Of a stretch of DNA of 64,000 nt, positions 8,607 through 17,454 are shown in pieces (positions within the stretch are counted from its first letter, which is position 1; every line of letters begins with the position of its first letter). The notes beneath the pieces were generated by a model. It was not told the origin of the DNA and did not search any database. It saw nothing but the letters and a program-made list of their open reading frames with translations. The stretch is from positions 1 to 64,000 of the forward strand of contig NZ_WIVG01000001.1 in NCBI RefSeq assembly GCF_016758115.1, read 5' to 3'. The DNA is from Lactococcus garvieae. GTDB lineage: Bacteria; Bacillota; Bacilli; Lactobacillales; Streptococcaceae. The position numbers and the translations under genes are program-made.

Positions 8607-9452
8607 ATGAAATTAGCAATTATTACAGATACTTCAGCAGATTTTGCTGAACAATATAAAAATCGTGACGACTTAATCATTTTGGAAATCCCTATTTCTA
8701 TTGAGGGAAAAGAGTATAGACCAAGTGAAATGACACATCAAGAGTGGTACAAACTTATGGCTGCTACTTCAGAAGTTCCTAAAACCTCCCAGCCGAGTGT
8801 TGTTGAGTTAGAAGAAATACTGAAAAAACTCAAACAAGAGGGATATACTCATGTTTTAGGAATTTTCTTGAGCTCAGGAATCTCTGGTTTTTTCCAAAAC
8901 GCCTTTTATTTACAAGATGAATTTGAAGATATGGTCGTGAAATTCCCTGAAACATTTATTACATCCAGTCCTCTTGGCTACATGATTGAAACAGCTTTAG
9001 ATGCAGCTGACGCTGGAAAGTCTTTTGAAGAGATTGTTGAACAGTTCGAGTACCAAAGAGACCATGATAATGCATTTATGCTTGTAGATGATTTGCACTG
9101 GCTAGCTAAAGGAGGACGTCTTTCACGTGGAGGCGAACTCCTCGGCACATTGCTTAATATCAAACCCATTCTACAATTCTCAGAAGATGGTAAAGTTGTG
9201 GTATATGACAAGGTAAGAACAAGCAAGAAAGCCACATCAGAACTTAAAAAACTTATGCTTGCGAATAGTGACCCCAAAACTCATAAAGTTTATGTTTTAC
9301 ATGCCGATGCAGAAGAACGCGCTAAGGAGCTTTACGATTTTGCCAAAAAGCATGGTTATGACGATGTAGAAATCGTAACGTTTGGTCCAGTTATTGCAAC
9401 ACATCTTGGCTTGGGAGCTATCGCTTACGGCTTTTCTCCTAAGAAAGGATGA
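8607..9452 (+). CDS. DegV-family fatty-acid-binding protein
   Basis: 281-residue DegV protein. These bind a fatty acid in a deep pocket, and in Gram-positive bacteria FakB members present it to the FakA kinase. Typical features are the N-terminal KLAIITDTSADF, the SQPSV segment, SSGISGFFQNA, the HWLAKGGRLSRGG turn and NIKPILQFSEDGKV. It follows DUF1149 by 23 bases and has no clear Shine-Dalgarno at the right distance. It probably ends the rimM operon, with a terminator at 9466-9500. No FakA gene is present in the window. Confidence 0.9.
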   Translation: MKLAIITDTSADFAEQYKNRDDLIILEIPISIEGKEYRPSEMTHQEWYKLMAATSEVPKTSQPSVVELEEILKKLKQEGYTHVLGIFLSSGISGFFQNAFYLQDEFEDMVVKFPETFITSSPLGYMIETALDAADAGKSFEEIVEQFEYQRDHDNAFMLVDDLHWLAKGGRLSRGGELLGTLLNIKPILQFSEDGKVVVYDKVRTSKKATSELKKLMLANSDPKTHKVYVLHADAEERAKELYDFAKKHGYDDVEIVTFGPVIATHLGLGAIAYGFSPKKG

Positions 9453-9465
9453 TTTGTATAAAAAT

Positions 9466-9500
9466 AAAAAAGGATGTTATCAGTGTATAGCATGTTTTTT
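9466..9500 (+). terminator. Intrinsic terminator after degV
   Basis: ATGTTAT (9474-9480) pairs with ATAGCAT (9487-9493), flanked by an A run and a T run that extend the stem and form the tail. Confidence 0.7.
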
Positions 9501-9598
9501 TATTTTGTTGTAAAAAAAGAAACAGGATTGTACAGCTAATGTAACCGGAAACATTAAAAAAGAATCTGGAGGAGGAAACAAAAATTCTCAGCTTTTGT

Positions 9599-9632
9599 TT
9601 GACTTTAGTTTGAAAAAGCATTAAACTAAAGT
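9599..9632 (+). promoter_or_regulatory. Promoter and dyad of the YfcC-like carrier gene
   Basis: TTGACT (9599-9604), 17 bases, then TAAACT (9622-9627). A 10-bp inverted repeat, ACTTTAGTTT at 9602-9611 and AAACTAAAGT at 9623-9632, covers both promoter elements and could be an operator. A strong GGAGGAGG at 9568-9575 lies upstream but leads only a very short frame. Confidence 0.6.
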
Positions 9633-9640
9633 TGTTGTTG

Positions 9641-9658
9641 TATGCATAAATATACAAA
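9641..9658 (+). promoter_or_regulatory. ARG-box-like operator
   Basis: TATGCATAAATATACAAA matches the pattern wNTGnATwwwwATnCANw of ArgR/AhrC boxes, differing from the stricter form at two inner positions. It lies just after the inferred start point and runs into the AAAGGAGGT ribosome binding site, a position suited to repression. Confidence 0.5.
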
Positions 9659-9668
9659 GGAGGTATAT

Positions 9669-11195
9669 ATGGAAACAAAAGCAGAAAAGAAAAAATTGCA
9701 AATGCCATCGGCATACACGATTCTTTTCATTATCATTGTACTTATTGCGATCTTGACTTGGTTTATTCCAGCAGGTCACTACAAGGTAGATGATGCAGGT
9801 AATATTATTGCTGGATCGTTTACACAAGTTGCTTCAAACCCTCAAGGGATTTGGGACATGCTTATGGCCCCCGTTAATGGGATGTTAGGCATTGAAGCAA
9901 AAGGAAACGTACCTGCTACGCCAGCGGCGATTCCCATTTCATTCTTTATTTTAATGGTGGGTGGCTTTTTAGGTGTAGTGAATAAAACAGGTGCCCTTGA
10001 AGCAGGTATTGCCTCGATCGTTAAGCGTTTTAAGGGCAAGGAGAAGATGTTGATTCCGGTCTTAATGATTCTCTTTGCACTTGGTGGATCAACCTATGGG
10101 ATGGCGGAAGAAACATTGGCTTTCTATGCTTTGATTATCCCTGTCATGATTGCGGTTGGGTTCGATACGGTTGTGGCTGTTGCTATCGTTTTAGTGGGTT
10201 CACAAGTCGGCTGTTTAGCTTCTACAGTGAATCCATTTGCCACAGGTGTAGCTTCTCAGGCAGTAGGAATTTCCATGGGACAAGGTATGGGCCTTCGTTT
10301 CTTCATGCTGGTTGTACTTACAGTTATCTCAATTCTCTATGTTTATCGTTATGCTTCAAAGATTGAAAAAGATCCTACAAAGTCTTTGGTTTACAAAAAT
10401 CGTGAAGCCGATATCCAACATTTCGACATTGCTTCTATTGAAAAACAGGAAAATATTACGCAACGTCAAAAATGGGTAAATGTTGTCTTCTTCGGAAGCT
10501 TTGTCATCATGATTATGTCGCTTGTTCCATGGGACATGTTAAATAAGCATTTTACTTTCTTTAATGACTTTACAGCTTGGTTAACATCAATCCCAGGTTT
10601 AGGTGTTGTTCTTGGTAAAAGCATGGTGCCTTTTGGGGCATGGTACTTCCCGGAAATTACAATGCTTTTCATCGTCATGGCTGTCGTGGTTGCTTTTGTT
10701 TACCGTATGAAAGAATCTGAATTTATCTCTGCCTTCCTCGAAGGTGCATCAGACATGATAGGTGTTGCGATTGTTGTAGCTGTGGCACGTGGGATTCAGG
10801 TTGTGATGAACAACGGGATGATTACAGATACAATCCTGCATTGGGGTGAACAAGGACTTCAAGGTCTTTCATCAAGTCTATTTATTATCTTAACGTTTAT
10901 CTTCTACCTGCCAATGAGTTTCTTAATTCCATCAACATCAGGCCTTGCTGCTGCTACGATGGGAATCATGGGTCCAATGGGCGAATTCGCCAATGTTTCA
11001 AAAGATTTGGTCATTACAGCTTATCAATCTGCATCAGGAATTTTGAACCTGATTACCCCAACATCTGCCGTTGTTATGGGTGCACTTGCTATTGCCCGCT
11101 TTAACATCGGAACATGGTGGAAGTTTATGGCCAAGTTGATCGTGATTCAGTTGGTTGTAATCATGATTATCCTTGGTGTTGCCGCAGTATTATAA
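9669..11195 (+). CDS. YfcC/ArcD-like basic amino-acid or C4-acid carrier
   Basis: 508-residue integral membrane protein with 11-12 predicted helices, of the YfcC/DcuC superfamily. Landmarks are TWFIPAGHY near residue 30, the ISFFILMVGGFLGVVNKTGALEAGI block, GGSTYGMAEETLAFY, the VGSQVGCLASTVNPFATGVAS segment and STSGLAAATMGIMGPM. In streptococci this family fills the arcD slot of the arginine deiminase operon, followed by an M20 dipeptidase (arcT); the same two genes are paired here without arcA, arcB or arcC. Arginine/ornithine or peptide-derived amino-acid transport is inferred, helped by the ARG-box-like site. Start chosen at 9669 for AAAGGAGGT. Confidence 0.8.
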   Translation: METKAEKKKLQMPSAYTILFIIIVLIAILTWFIPAGHYKVDDAGNIIAGSFTQVASNPQGIWDMLMAPVNGMLGIEAKGNVPATPAAIPISFFILMVGGFLGVVNKTGALEAGIASIVKRFKGKEKMLIPVLMILFALGGSTYGMAEETLAFYALIIPVMIAVGFDTVVAVAIVLVGSQVGCLASTVNPFATGVASQAVGISMGQGMGLRFFMLVVLTVISILYVYRYASKIEKDPTKSLVYKNREADIQHFDIASIEKQENITQRQKWVNVVFFGSFVIMIMSLVPWDMLNKHFTFFNDFTAWLTSIPGLGVVLGKSMVPFGAWYFPEITMLFIVMAVVVAFVYRMKESEFISAFLEGASDMIGVAIVVAVARGIQVVMNNGMITDTILHWGEQGLQGLSSSLFIILTFIFYLPMSFLIPSTSGLAAATMGIMGPMGEFANVSKDLVITAYQSASGILNLITPTSAVVMGALAIARFNIGTWWKFMAKLIVIQLVVIMIILGVAAVL

Positions 11196-11209
11196 AAAAT
11201 GAATAAATG

Positions 11210-11231
11210 GCTTTCCAGATGGAAAGCTTTT
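11210..11231 (+). terminator. Hairpin between carrier and dipeptidase genes
   Basis: GCTTTCC (11210-11216) and GGAAAGC (11221-11227) are perfect arms with loop AGAT and four T after them. The short T run suggests partial termination, reducing dipeptidase expression relative to the carrier. Confidence 0.6.
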
Positions 11232-11243
11232 GTTGGAGGTCAA

Positions 11244-12587
11244 ATGAAAACTTTTATTACAGACGAATATCAAACAGCAGCAGTACAAGCACTCGGACGT
11301 TTAGTCAAGCATGCCTCTGTATTAGACGAGAGTGATTCTGGAGCGGGACATCCTTTTGGTAAAAAAGTTTTGGGTGCTTTGGAAGAAGTCTTAGAACTTT
11401 GCCAAGAATTAGGTTTTAAGACTTTCCAAGACACGGAAGGGTATTATGGTTACGCTGAGATTGGGGAAGGTGAAAAACTCTTTGGCTTACTTTGTCACAT
11501 GGACGTTGTACCTGCAGCAGATCAAGCAGGTTGGGAAACTGATCCTTTTGAAATGGTCGAGCGTGATGGCCTTTTAATCGGTCGGGGAACACAGGACGAT
11601 AAAGGCCCAAGTATGGCTGCTCTTTATGCGGTAAAAGCATTAATGGATGCTGGGGTTACATTTGACGGACGTATTCGCTTCATTTTTGGTACAGATGAAG
11701 AAACACTTTGGCGTTGTTTGGATAAATATAATGAGAAAGAAGAAGCAATCACCATGGGCTTTGCTCCTGATTCTCATTTTCCACTTAACTATGCCGAAAA
11801 AGGCTTACTTCAAGCTTATCTTACTGGACCTGGTACAAATGATTTCGAATTGCACGCGCCCGGTGCATTAAATGTTGTACCTGATCGTGCAGCTTACACT
11901 TCGAAGAAAATCGAAGAAGTAAAAGCTGCCTTGACAGCGCATGGCTTTGCTCATGAAGAAACAGAAAAAGGGATTTCGGTAAAGGGAAAAAGTGTACACG
12001 CGATGGCTGCACCAGAAGGAGTAAACGCAATCCTACGTTTGTCTATTGCCTTGTCAGAAGTATTTGACTTCAAACCCCTTGATTTCTTAGGTAAACTCGT
12101 TCAAGATAATGCCACAGGAGAAAATGTCGTGGGTAAGGTCATGGATGAGCAGTCTGGTGAATTAACCATGAATTTCACAGATGTTGAAATCACTCCTGAA
12201 CATACAAAAATTGGTGTGGATATGCGTATCCCAGTAACCATTGATAAAGATGAACTTGCTGCAAAGCTTGCTACTCAAGCAGCAGAATATCAACTTGAAT
12301 ATAAACAATATGATTGGTTAAATCCCCTCTATGTGCCAGTAGAAAGTGAACTCATCCAAACCCTCCTTGCGACATATCGTGAAATCACAGGAGATATGAC
12401 CGAGCCGATGGTTTCTGGAGGAGCTACCTTTGCTCGGACAATGAAAAATTGTGTGGCTTTCGGAGCTATGTTCCCTGACACACCGGACTACATGCACCAA
12501 GCTAATGAACAGTGGGCCGTTGCGGATTTGCGTAAAACGATGGAGATATATGCTGAAGCCATCTATCGTTTATGTGCAGTGAAGTAA
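11244..12587 (+). CDS. M20-family dipeptidase (PepV/ArcT-like)
   Basis: 447-residue zinc dipeptidase. The metal-binding and catalytic landmarks are LLCHMDVVPAAD (first His and Asp), GRGTQDDKGP (bridging Asp), FGTDEET (catalytic Glu pair) and the C-terminal MHQANE (final His). It is of the Sapep/PepV type and cleaves dipeptides in the cytosol. Its length is nearer the streptococcal ArcT proteins (about 443, from memory) than lactococcal PepV (about 470). Start at 11244 is set by GGAGG five bases upstream; the ORF is open to 11199. It is followed by a strong terminator. Confidence 0.88.
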   Translation: MKTFITDEYQTAAVQALGRLVKHASVLDESDSGAGHPFGKKVLGALEEVLELCQELGFKTFQDTEGYYGYAEIGEGEKLFGLLCHMDVVPAADQAGWETDPFEMVERDGLLIGRGTQDDKGPSMAALYAVKALMDAGVTFDGRIRFIFGTDEETLWRCLDKYNEKEEAITMGFAPDSHFPLNYAEKGLLQAYLTGPGTNDFELHAPGALNVVPDRAAYTSKKIEEVKAALTAHGFAHEETEKGISVKGKSVHAMAAPEGVNAILRLSIALSEVFDFKPLDFLGKLVQDNATGENVVGKVMDEQSGELTMNFTDVEITPEHTKIGVDMRIPVTIDKDELAAKLATQAAEYQLEYKQYDWLNPLYVPVESELIQTLLATYREITGDMTEPMVSGGATFARTMKNCVAFGAMFPDTPDYMHQANEQWAVADLRKTMEIYAEAIYRLCAVK

Positions 12588-12601
12588 TCGCGTTCCATAG
12601 G

Positions 12602-12633
12602 AAAAAAATGATTCTCTCGTGAATCATTTTTTT
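12602..12633 (+). terminator. Intrinsic terminator after the dipeptidase
   Basis: Perfect 13-bp stem, seven A plus TGATTC at 12602-12614 with GAATCA plus seven T at 12621-12633, loop TCTCGT. Confidence 0.85.
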
Positions 12634-12757
12634 ACAAGGAGAGCTTTGAATAAACAATTACTTTTAATTTTCAAACTTCCATGTTTACATCGCTAGCCTG
12701 CACTAAATCTTTTTATCTTTAAAAAAACTACTCAGCGACTCTTTTTCATCTGAAAAG

Positions 12758-12766
12758 TGCTAAAAT
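12758..12766 (+). promoter_or_regulatory. Extended -10 of cca, six bases before the ATG
   Basis: TGCTAAAAT, then agaagt, then the ATG at 12773. No Shine-Dalgarno in the preceding 20 bases. Predicts a leaderless cca mRNA. Confidence 0.65.
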
Positions 12767-12772
12767 AGAAGT

Positions 12773-13969
12773 ATGAAACTAGAGAATTTGCCGTCAGAAT
12801 TTGTAAAAGCTTTGCTGGTTTTGGAAAAAATACAGGCACATGGTTTTGAGGCTTATTTTGTAGGAGGAAGCGTTCGTGATGCGCTTTTGCAAAGGCCAAT
12901 CCATGATGTGGACATCGCAACCAGCGCATATCCAGCTGAAACCAAAGCCATATTTCCGCATACCATCGATGTGGGAATTGATCACGGTACCGTGTTGGTC
13001 TTAGCCGGTCAATCTGAAGCTGAACATTATGAAATTACTACTTTCCGTACAGAAAGCACTTATACAGATTATCGCCGTCCAGATTCTGTAGATTTTGTCC
13101 GAGAACTTTCGGAAGATCTAAAACGGCGAGACTTCACGATTAATGCCTTTGCTATGGATACTGAGGGACAGATTATTGACTTGTTCGATGGCCTTTCCGA
13201 TTTAGCAGAGTCACGCTTGTGTGCTGTTGGAATTGCAACGGAACGTTTCAATGAAGATGCGCTCCGGATTATGCGTGCAATGCGCTTTGCTGCAACTTTA
13301 AATTTTAATGTTGAAGAAGAAACCTTTAAAGCCATGCAGGCACGAGCCCATCTTCTAAGCAAAATTTCGATTGAACGCATTTTTATTGAACTCGACAAGT
13401 TGCTTCTGGCTAAAGATTGGAAAAAAGGCTTAGAAATATTGCTTGCATCGGAAGCTTATACTTTCTTGCCTGACTTGCAAGAAAAGGCTATACAAGCATT
13501 ACTTCAAAATTTAGAGACAGGTTTTACCTTTGCCAATTCAGCACAAGCTTGGGCTGCGCTTTTAGTACACAGTGACCACGTAAATGTTAAAGATTTCTTG
13601 AAAAAATGGAAAGTGTCTAACGACTTTATCAAATATGTGTATGATTTGACAGAAGCTTACAGGCTTGAAAGTTGGAGTTTAGAGAGCATTTATCGCTATG
13701 GTTTAGAAAAAGCTCTACTTGTTGACCAGCTTAAAGTTGCTGCAGGCCAAGAAGTTGATTGTGACCAGGCTTATTTCTACGATGAAAATCTCCAGATTCA
13801 TAGTAAGTCAGAGCTTGCAGTAACTGGTAATGATATTATTCAAACATTTAATATCAAGCCAGGTCCGATTTTAGGGAAGTTGCTGCATCAGATTGAAAAA
13901 CAAGTCGTTAACAACCAATTAAAAAATGATAGAAACAAAATTTTAATATATATTAAGGAGATTCTATGA
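12773..13969 (+). CDS. cca: CCA-adding enzyme (tRNA nucleotidyltransferase)
   Basis: 398-residue class II nucleotidyltransferase that builds or repairs the CCA end of tRNAs. The catalytic head has [12 protein letters not shown] (residues 26-37) and the metal-binding DVDIAT, then the [12 protein letters not shown] block, the [15 protein letters not shown] neck motif, and helical body and tail domains. The N terminus [10 protein letters not shown] is the usual one for lactic acid bacteria, so the start is secure although it has no ribosome binding site. The stop overlaps pepD by four bases. The ssrA gene here does not encode its CCA end, so it depends on this enzyme. Confidence 0.96.
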   Translation: MKLENLPSEFVKALLVLEKIQAHGFEAYFVGGSVRDALLQRPIHDVDIATSAYPAETKAIFPHTIDVGIDHGTVLVLAGQSEAEHYEITTFRTESTYTDYRRPDSVDFVRELSEDLKRRDFTINAFAMDTEGQIIDLFDGLSDLAESRLCAVGIATERFNEDALRIMRAMRFAATLNFNVEEETFKAMQARAHLLSKISIERIFIELDKLLLAKDWKKGLEILLASEAYTFLPDLQEKAIQALLQNLETGFTFANSAQAWAALLVHSDHVNVKDFLKKWKVSNDFIKYVYDLTEAYRLESWSLESIYRYGLEKALLVDQLKVAAGQEVDCDQAYFYDENLQIHSKSELAVTGNDIIQTFNIKPGPILGKLLHQIEKQVVNNQLKNDRNKILIYIKEIL

Positions 13970-15360
13970 TTACTCGTAAACAAGGTTCATGTACGACTAT
14001 TTTAGTTGGGAAAAAAGCCTCAATTGATGGTTCAACACTTATTGCTCGTAATGACGATGGCCATGAAGCGCTTGATCCACAACGCTTTGTTGTTGTTCAA
14101 CCAGATGAACAACCGCGTCATTATAAAGCCGTGTTAAGTGCTTTGGAGCTGGATCTTCCAGAAAATCCAATGCGTTATACAGCAACACCAAATGCTGTTT
14201 TAACAAACGGAACTTGGGCTGCTGCAGGGATTAATGCTGCAAATGTTGCAATGTCAGCGACAGAAACAATTACAACCAACCCACGCGTTTTGGGGCTTGA
14301 CCCTTACAATCAAGAAAGCGGTATGGGAGAAGAAGATTATGTTACTCTTGTCTTGCCTTACATCCACAGTGCGCGTGAGGGTGTTGAACGCTTAGGTGCC
14401 CTTCTTGATCAATATGGGACATATGAACCCAACGGTATTGCTTTTGCTGATAAAGAAGAAGTTTGGTGGTTGGAAACGATTGGTGGTCATCATTGGGCAG
14501 CAGTTCGCATCCCAGATGATTCTTATGTGGTTGCGCCTAACCGCATGAACATTGATCATTTTGATTTTGAAAGTGAAGATACGCTTTGTTCAAAAGATTT
14601 GAAAGCATTAATTGATGAAAATCATCTCAATCCAGATTTTGAAGGTTACAATTTACGTCATATTTTTGGTTCTAGCTCAGTTAAAGACAGTGTATATAAC
14701 AATCCACGTACTTGGTACGGTCAAAATGCTTTGGGAACTCCAAGTGATGATCCTCAAAATCAAGAATTACCCTTCATCTGTAAAGCCACACGTAAAATTT
14801 CAGTAGAAGATGTGAAATTTGTACTTTCAAGTCATTTTGAAAATACTGAGTTTGATACCTATGGTACAACAAACACACCAGAACAAGCACAACTTTTCCG
14901 CCCAATTGGGATTAACCGTAATCACAGTGTCCACATTTTGCAAATCCGTAATCATGTGGATGAAAAACTTGCAGGTATTCAATGGTTGGCATTTGGGGCA
15001 AATACCTTCAACCATGTCGTACCTTTCTACACAAATGTTGAAGACACACCAGCATGCTACCGTGATGCAACAGCTACATTTGACTTGAACAATATGTACT
15101 GGCTCAGCTGTACAGCAGCGCTCCTTGGCGATACAGATTACAGCAAATACGTTGATTTACGTGATACCTATGAATTGGCAACTGTCGGTAAGTTCCGTGA
15201 AATCCAAAATAAAACGGATAAAGCGGGAGCCGCTGCAGACCCACAAGCAGCAAATGAAGAATTGGCAGCCTTTGCGTTGAAAGCAATGACTGAAATGCTT
15301 GGTCGTATGGTAATTTCAGGTTCAAATCGTATGAAGCTCCGGTACGACTTTAACGACTAA
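13966..15360 (+). CDS. pepD: C69-family dipeptidase (PepD)
   Basis: 464-residue N-terminal-nucleophile dipeptidase of lactic acid bacteria that releases amino acids from a broad range of dipeptides. The Cys at position 9 in [17 protein letters not shown] is the expected nucleophile, possibly exposed by removal of the first residues. [23 protein letters not shown] and the [21 protein letters not shown] block are family signatures. The ATG overlaps the cca stop and has AAGGAG upstream, so it is coupled to cca. A terminator follows at 15374. Confidence 0.92.
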   Translation: MITRKQGSCTTILVGKKASIDGSTLIARNDDGHEALDPQRFVVVQPDEQPRHYKAVLSALELDLPENPMRYTATPNAVLTNGTWAAAGINAANVAMSATETITTNPRVLGLDPYNQESGMGEEDYVTLVLPYIHSAREGVERLGALLDQYGTYEPNGIAFADKEEVWWLETIGGHHWAAVRIPDDSYVVAPNRMNIDHFDFESEDTLCSKDLKALIDENHLNPDFEGYNLRHIFGSSSVKDSVYNNPRTWYGQNALGTPSDDPQNQELPFICKATRKISVEDVKFVLSSHFENTEFDTYGTTNTPEQAQLFRPIGINRNHSVHILQIRNHVDEKLAGIQWLAFGANTFNHVVPFYTNVEDTPACYRDATATFDLNNMYWLSCTAALLGDTDYSKYVDLRDTYELATVGKFREIQNKTDKAGAAADPQAANEELAAFALKAMTEMLGRMVISGSNRMKLRYDFND

Positions 15361-15373
15361 TAATAACAGACAG

Positions 15374-15395
15374 AAAGCACCGAGGTGCTTTTTTT
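15374..15395 (+). terminator. Intrinsic terminator after pepD
   Basis: AAAGCACC and GGTGCTTT arms (15374-15391) with a T tail. Confidence 0.8.
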
Positions 15396-15464
15396 GATGC
15401 CCTATACAAAATGTCTATCCTGTAAAAGAGTGCAAAGCATATTCTTAGTGTTCAGAAAATATTA

Positions 15465-15473
15465 TGTTAAAAT
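15465..15473 (+). promoter_or_regulatory. Extended -10 of the glycerophosphodiesterase gene
   Basis: TGTTAAAAT, about 40 bases before the ATG at 15515. AAAAAGGAA serves as ribosome binding site. Confidence 0.55.
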
Positions 15474-15514
15474 AGGGAGACATTTATATATACATTACTA
15501 AAAAGGAAATGAAA

Positions 15515-17359
15515 ATGCGTAAAACGTTTCAGATGACAAAAGATTTTTTTAAAAATACGTTTAACTATTTTGGTCCCGTAATCTTTTTTCACCTCTTACT
15601 CTTACTGGTCGTAGTTCCAACTTTGACTGTGACCACTAATTTTTTACTTCGCCGTAAAGAAATTGATTATCTTGCTTATGATAATGTTATTTCCATTTTT
15701 AGCAAGCATCCCCTAACGGCACTCGCTTTGGTGGGAATCCTAGTGTTGACCTTGGTAGCTGTATTTTTGGAGTTTACTTTTCTTACTATACTGGTTCACT
15801 TTGTGAGGAAAAAGGAAAAAGTAACGATTCCTGAGTTGCTTTATGCAACATTTTCAAGATTGAGGCACCTTCGACCTTCCCTTATTCTATTTTTCCTATT
15901 TTATTTTATGTTGGTTCTGCCTTTGAGTGGTTTTGCAAGCGGTATCGATATCATTTCTGCCATTCAGGTGCCCAACTTTATACTGGAATTTATTGCTACT
16001 AACAATTGGTGGCTCTTGGCGGCTTATATTTTACTGACTGTATTATCTATTTTTATCGGCTACCGTTTGATTTTTGTCTTGCCGCTCATGATTTTACAGC
16101 AGAAAAAACTCAGAACTTCATTGAGCACCAGTTGGCAGATGAGTAAAGGAACATTTAAAGTTTTCTTTTTCCGTTTCACAGCAATTTTTGTAAGTCTACT
16201 GGCCTCTTTTTGGGTGATCAGTCAGCTTTTGATTCTGTTGCAATCTGCAATTGATTATCATATGCCACAGATTGCCTTAGCATCAGCGACTGTGATTATG
16301 TTTATCATCCAAGTTTCAGCTCTACTGCACATGCTCTTGTCGTTGATACTGATTTTTTATGTAGTCATTAATCTGTTAGAGGAATTAACGTCAGAAGAAA
16401 TACATGTAGAACTTAAGGCTTTTCGTCTGCTGCCTAAAGCTTGGCGCTGGGTAAGTCGCAGTTTATTAGGGATTTTTACGGCTCTGTTTATTGCACTTAT
16501 TGGCATTTTTAATGTCTACTATCTCAGTCAAGATACCCTATCAGATCCACTGATTATTTCTCATCGTGGTGTGTCAGAGAAAAATGGCGTTCAGAATACA
16601 ATTCCGGCTTTGATTGAAACCAGCCAAACCTATCGTCCAGATTATGTGGAAATGGATGTTCGGGAAACAAAAGACAAACAGTTCGTTGTCATGCATGATG
16701 AAAATTTACGGCATTTAGCTGGTGTCAACAAGAGGGTAAATGAGCTGACTTTAGCTGAGCTTACGAAACTCACTGTCCGGGAAAATGGAAAATCTGCTCC
16801 ATTGCCAAGCTTTGATGAATACCTAAAAGAAGCAGATAAACTTCATCAAAAATTGCTGATTGAGATTAAAATTCCACTTAATGATGATGTAGAGGCAGTG
16901 AGTAAGAATTTCTTGCAACGTTACAAAAAAGATATCGAAGCAAAAAAACATCAAGTACAATCTTTAAGCTTTGATTTGTCACGGAGTCTAAAAAATCACG
17001 ATCAGTCTACTTTTGTCTCTTACATTATGACCTACAATCTTATCGGGGTACCTAAAAGTAATGTAGATGCTTTTTCCGTTGAAATATCAACATTGAATTC
17101 AGAATTTGTAGAAAAAGCGCATGAATATGGCAAAAAAGTATATGCCTGGGATGTCAATACTCCAAATACGGTACAACGTATGCGCCTGTACGATGTGGAT
17201 GGATTAATCACAGACGATATACCTGTGGTGAAGAAAACGATTGAAAATACACGAAACAGTATGACGTTTTCTCAAAAGCTTCGTATTTACCTCTTGGACT
17301 TAGGAAATGCAGACTTGACAGATTTAAGCTCGGAGAGTTTTTCTAGTTTTAATGTTTAA
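15515..17359 (+). CDS. Membrane-anchored glycerophosphodiester phosphodiesterase
   Basis: 614-residue protein. The first about 345 residues form a multi-helix membrane domain (GPDPase_memb type), and the C-terminal part is a GDPD barrel. Catalytic landmarks are ISHRGVSEKNGVQNT, the metal-binding EMDVRETKD and MHDENLRHLAG, and the IEIKIP strand. It should hydrolyse glycerophosphodiesters to glycerol-3-phosphate plus alcohol, and it could act on lipoteichoic-acid-type or lipid headgroup products at the membrane. Start at 15515 is preferred over ATG 15509 because AAGGA is seven bases away from it. Monocistronic between its own promoter and terminator. Confidence 0.9.
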   Translation: MRKTFQMTKDFFKNTFNYFGPVIFFHLLLLLVVVPTLTVTTNFLLRRKEIDYLAYDNVISIFSKHPLTALALVGILVLTLVAVFLEFTFLTILVHFVRKKEKVTIPELLYATFSRLRHLRPSLILFFLFYFMLVLPLSGFASGIDIISAIQVPNFILEFIATNNWWLLAAYILLTVLSIFIGYRLIFVLPLMILQQKKLRTSLSTSWQMSKGTFKVFFFRFTAIFVSLLASFWVISQLLILLQSAIDYHMPQIALASATVIMFIIQVSALLHMLLSLILIFYVVINLLEELTSEEIHVELKAFRLLPKAWRWVSRSLLGIFTALFIALIGIFNVYYLSQDTLSDPLIISHRGVSEKNGVQNTIPALIETSQTYRPDYVEMDVRETKDKQFVVMHDENLRHLAGVNKRVNELTLAELTKLTVRENGKSAPLPSFDEYLKEADKLHQKLLIEIKIPLNDDVEAVSKNFLQRYKKDIEAKKHQVQSLSFDLSRSLKNHDQSTFVSYIMTYNLIGVPKSNVDAFSVEISTLNSEFVEKAHEYGKKVYAWDVNTPNTVQRMRLYDVDGLITDDIPVVKKTIENTRNSMTFSQKLRIYLLDLGNADLTDLSSESFSSFNV

Positions 17360-17363
17360 TATC

Positions 17364-17397
17364 AAAAGGCAAAGGGCTCAGGCTCTTTGCCTTTTTT
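17364..17397 (+). terminator. Intrinsic terminator after the glycerophosphodiesterase gene
   Basis: AAAAGGCAAAG (17364-17374) and CTTTGCCTTTT (17385-17395) form an 11-bp stem followed by T. Confidence 0.85.
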
Positions 17398-17403
17398 AAG
17401 TTG

Positions 17404-17412
17404 TGCTATAAT
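17404..17412 (+). promoter_or_regulatory. Extended -10 of uup
   Basis: TGCTATAAT directly after the preceding terminator, about 43 bases before the ATG at 17455. Confidence 0.6.
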
Positions 17413-17454
17413 AAATAAGAGTATTCAGAGAAAAAGATAGGATTGAGAGCGAAC

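Noticed and set aside
9568-9625. Leader ORF after GGAGGAGG before the YfcC-like gene
   Set aside because: It would need an ATT start and has only nine codons; it also lies before the promoter.
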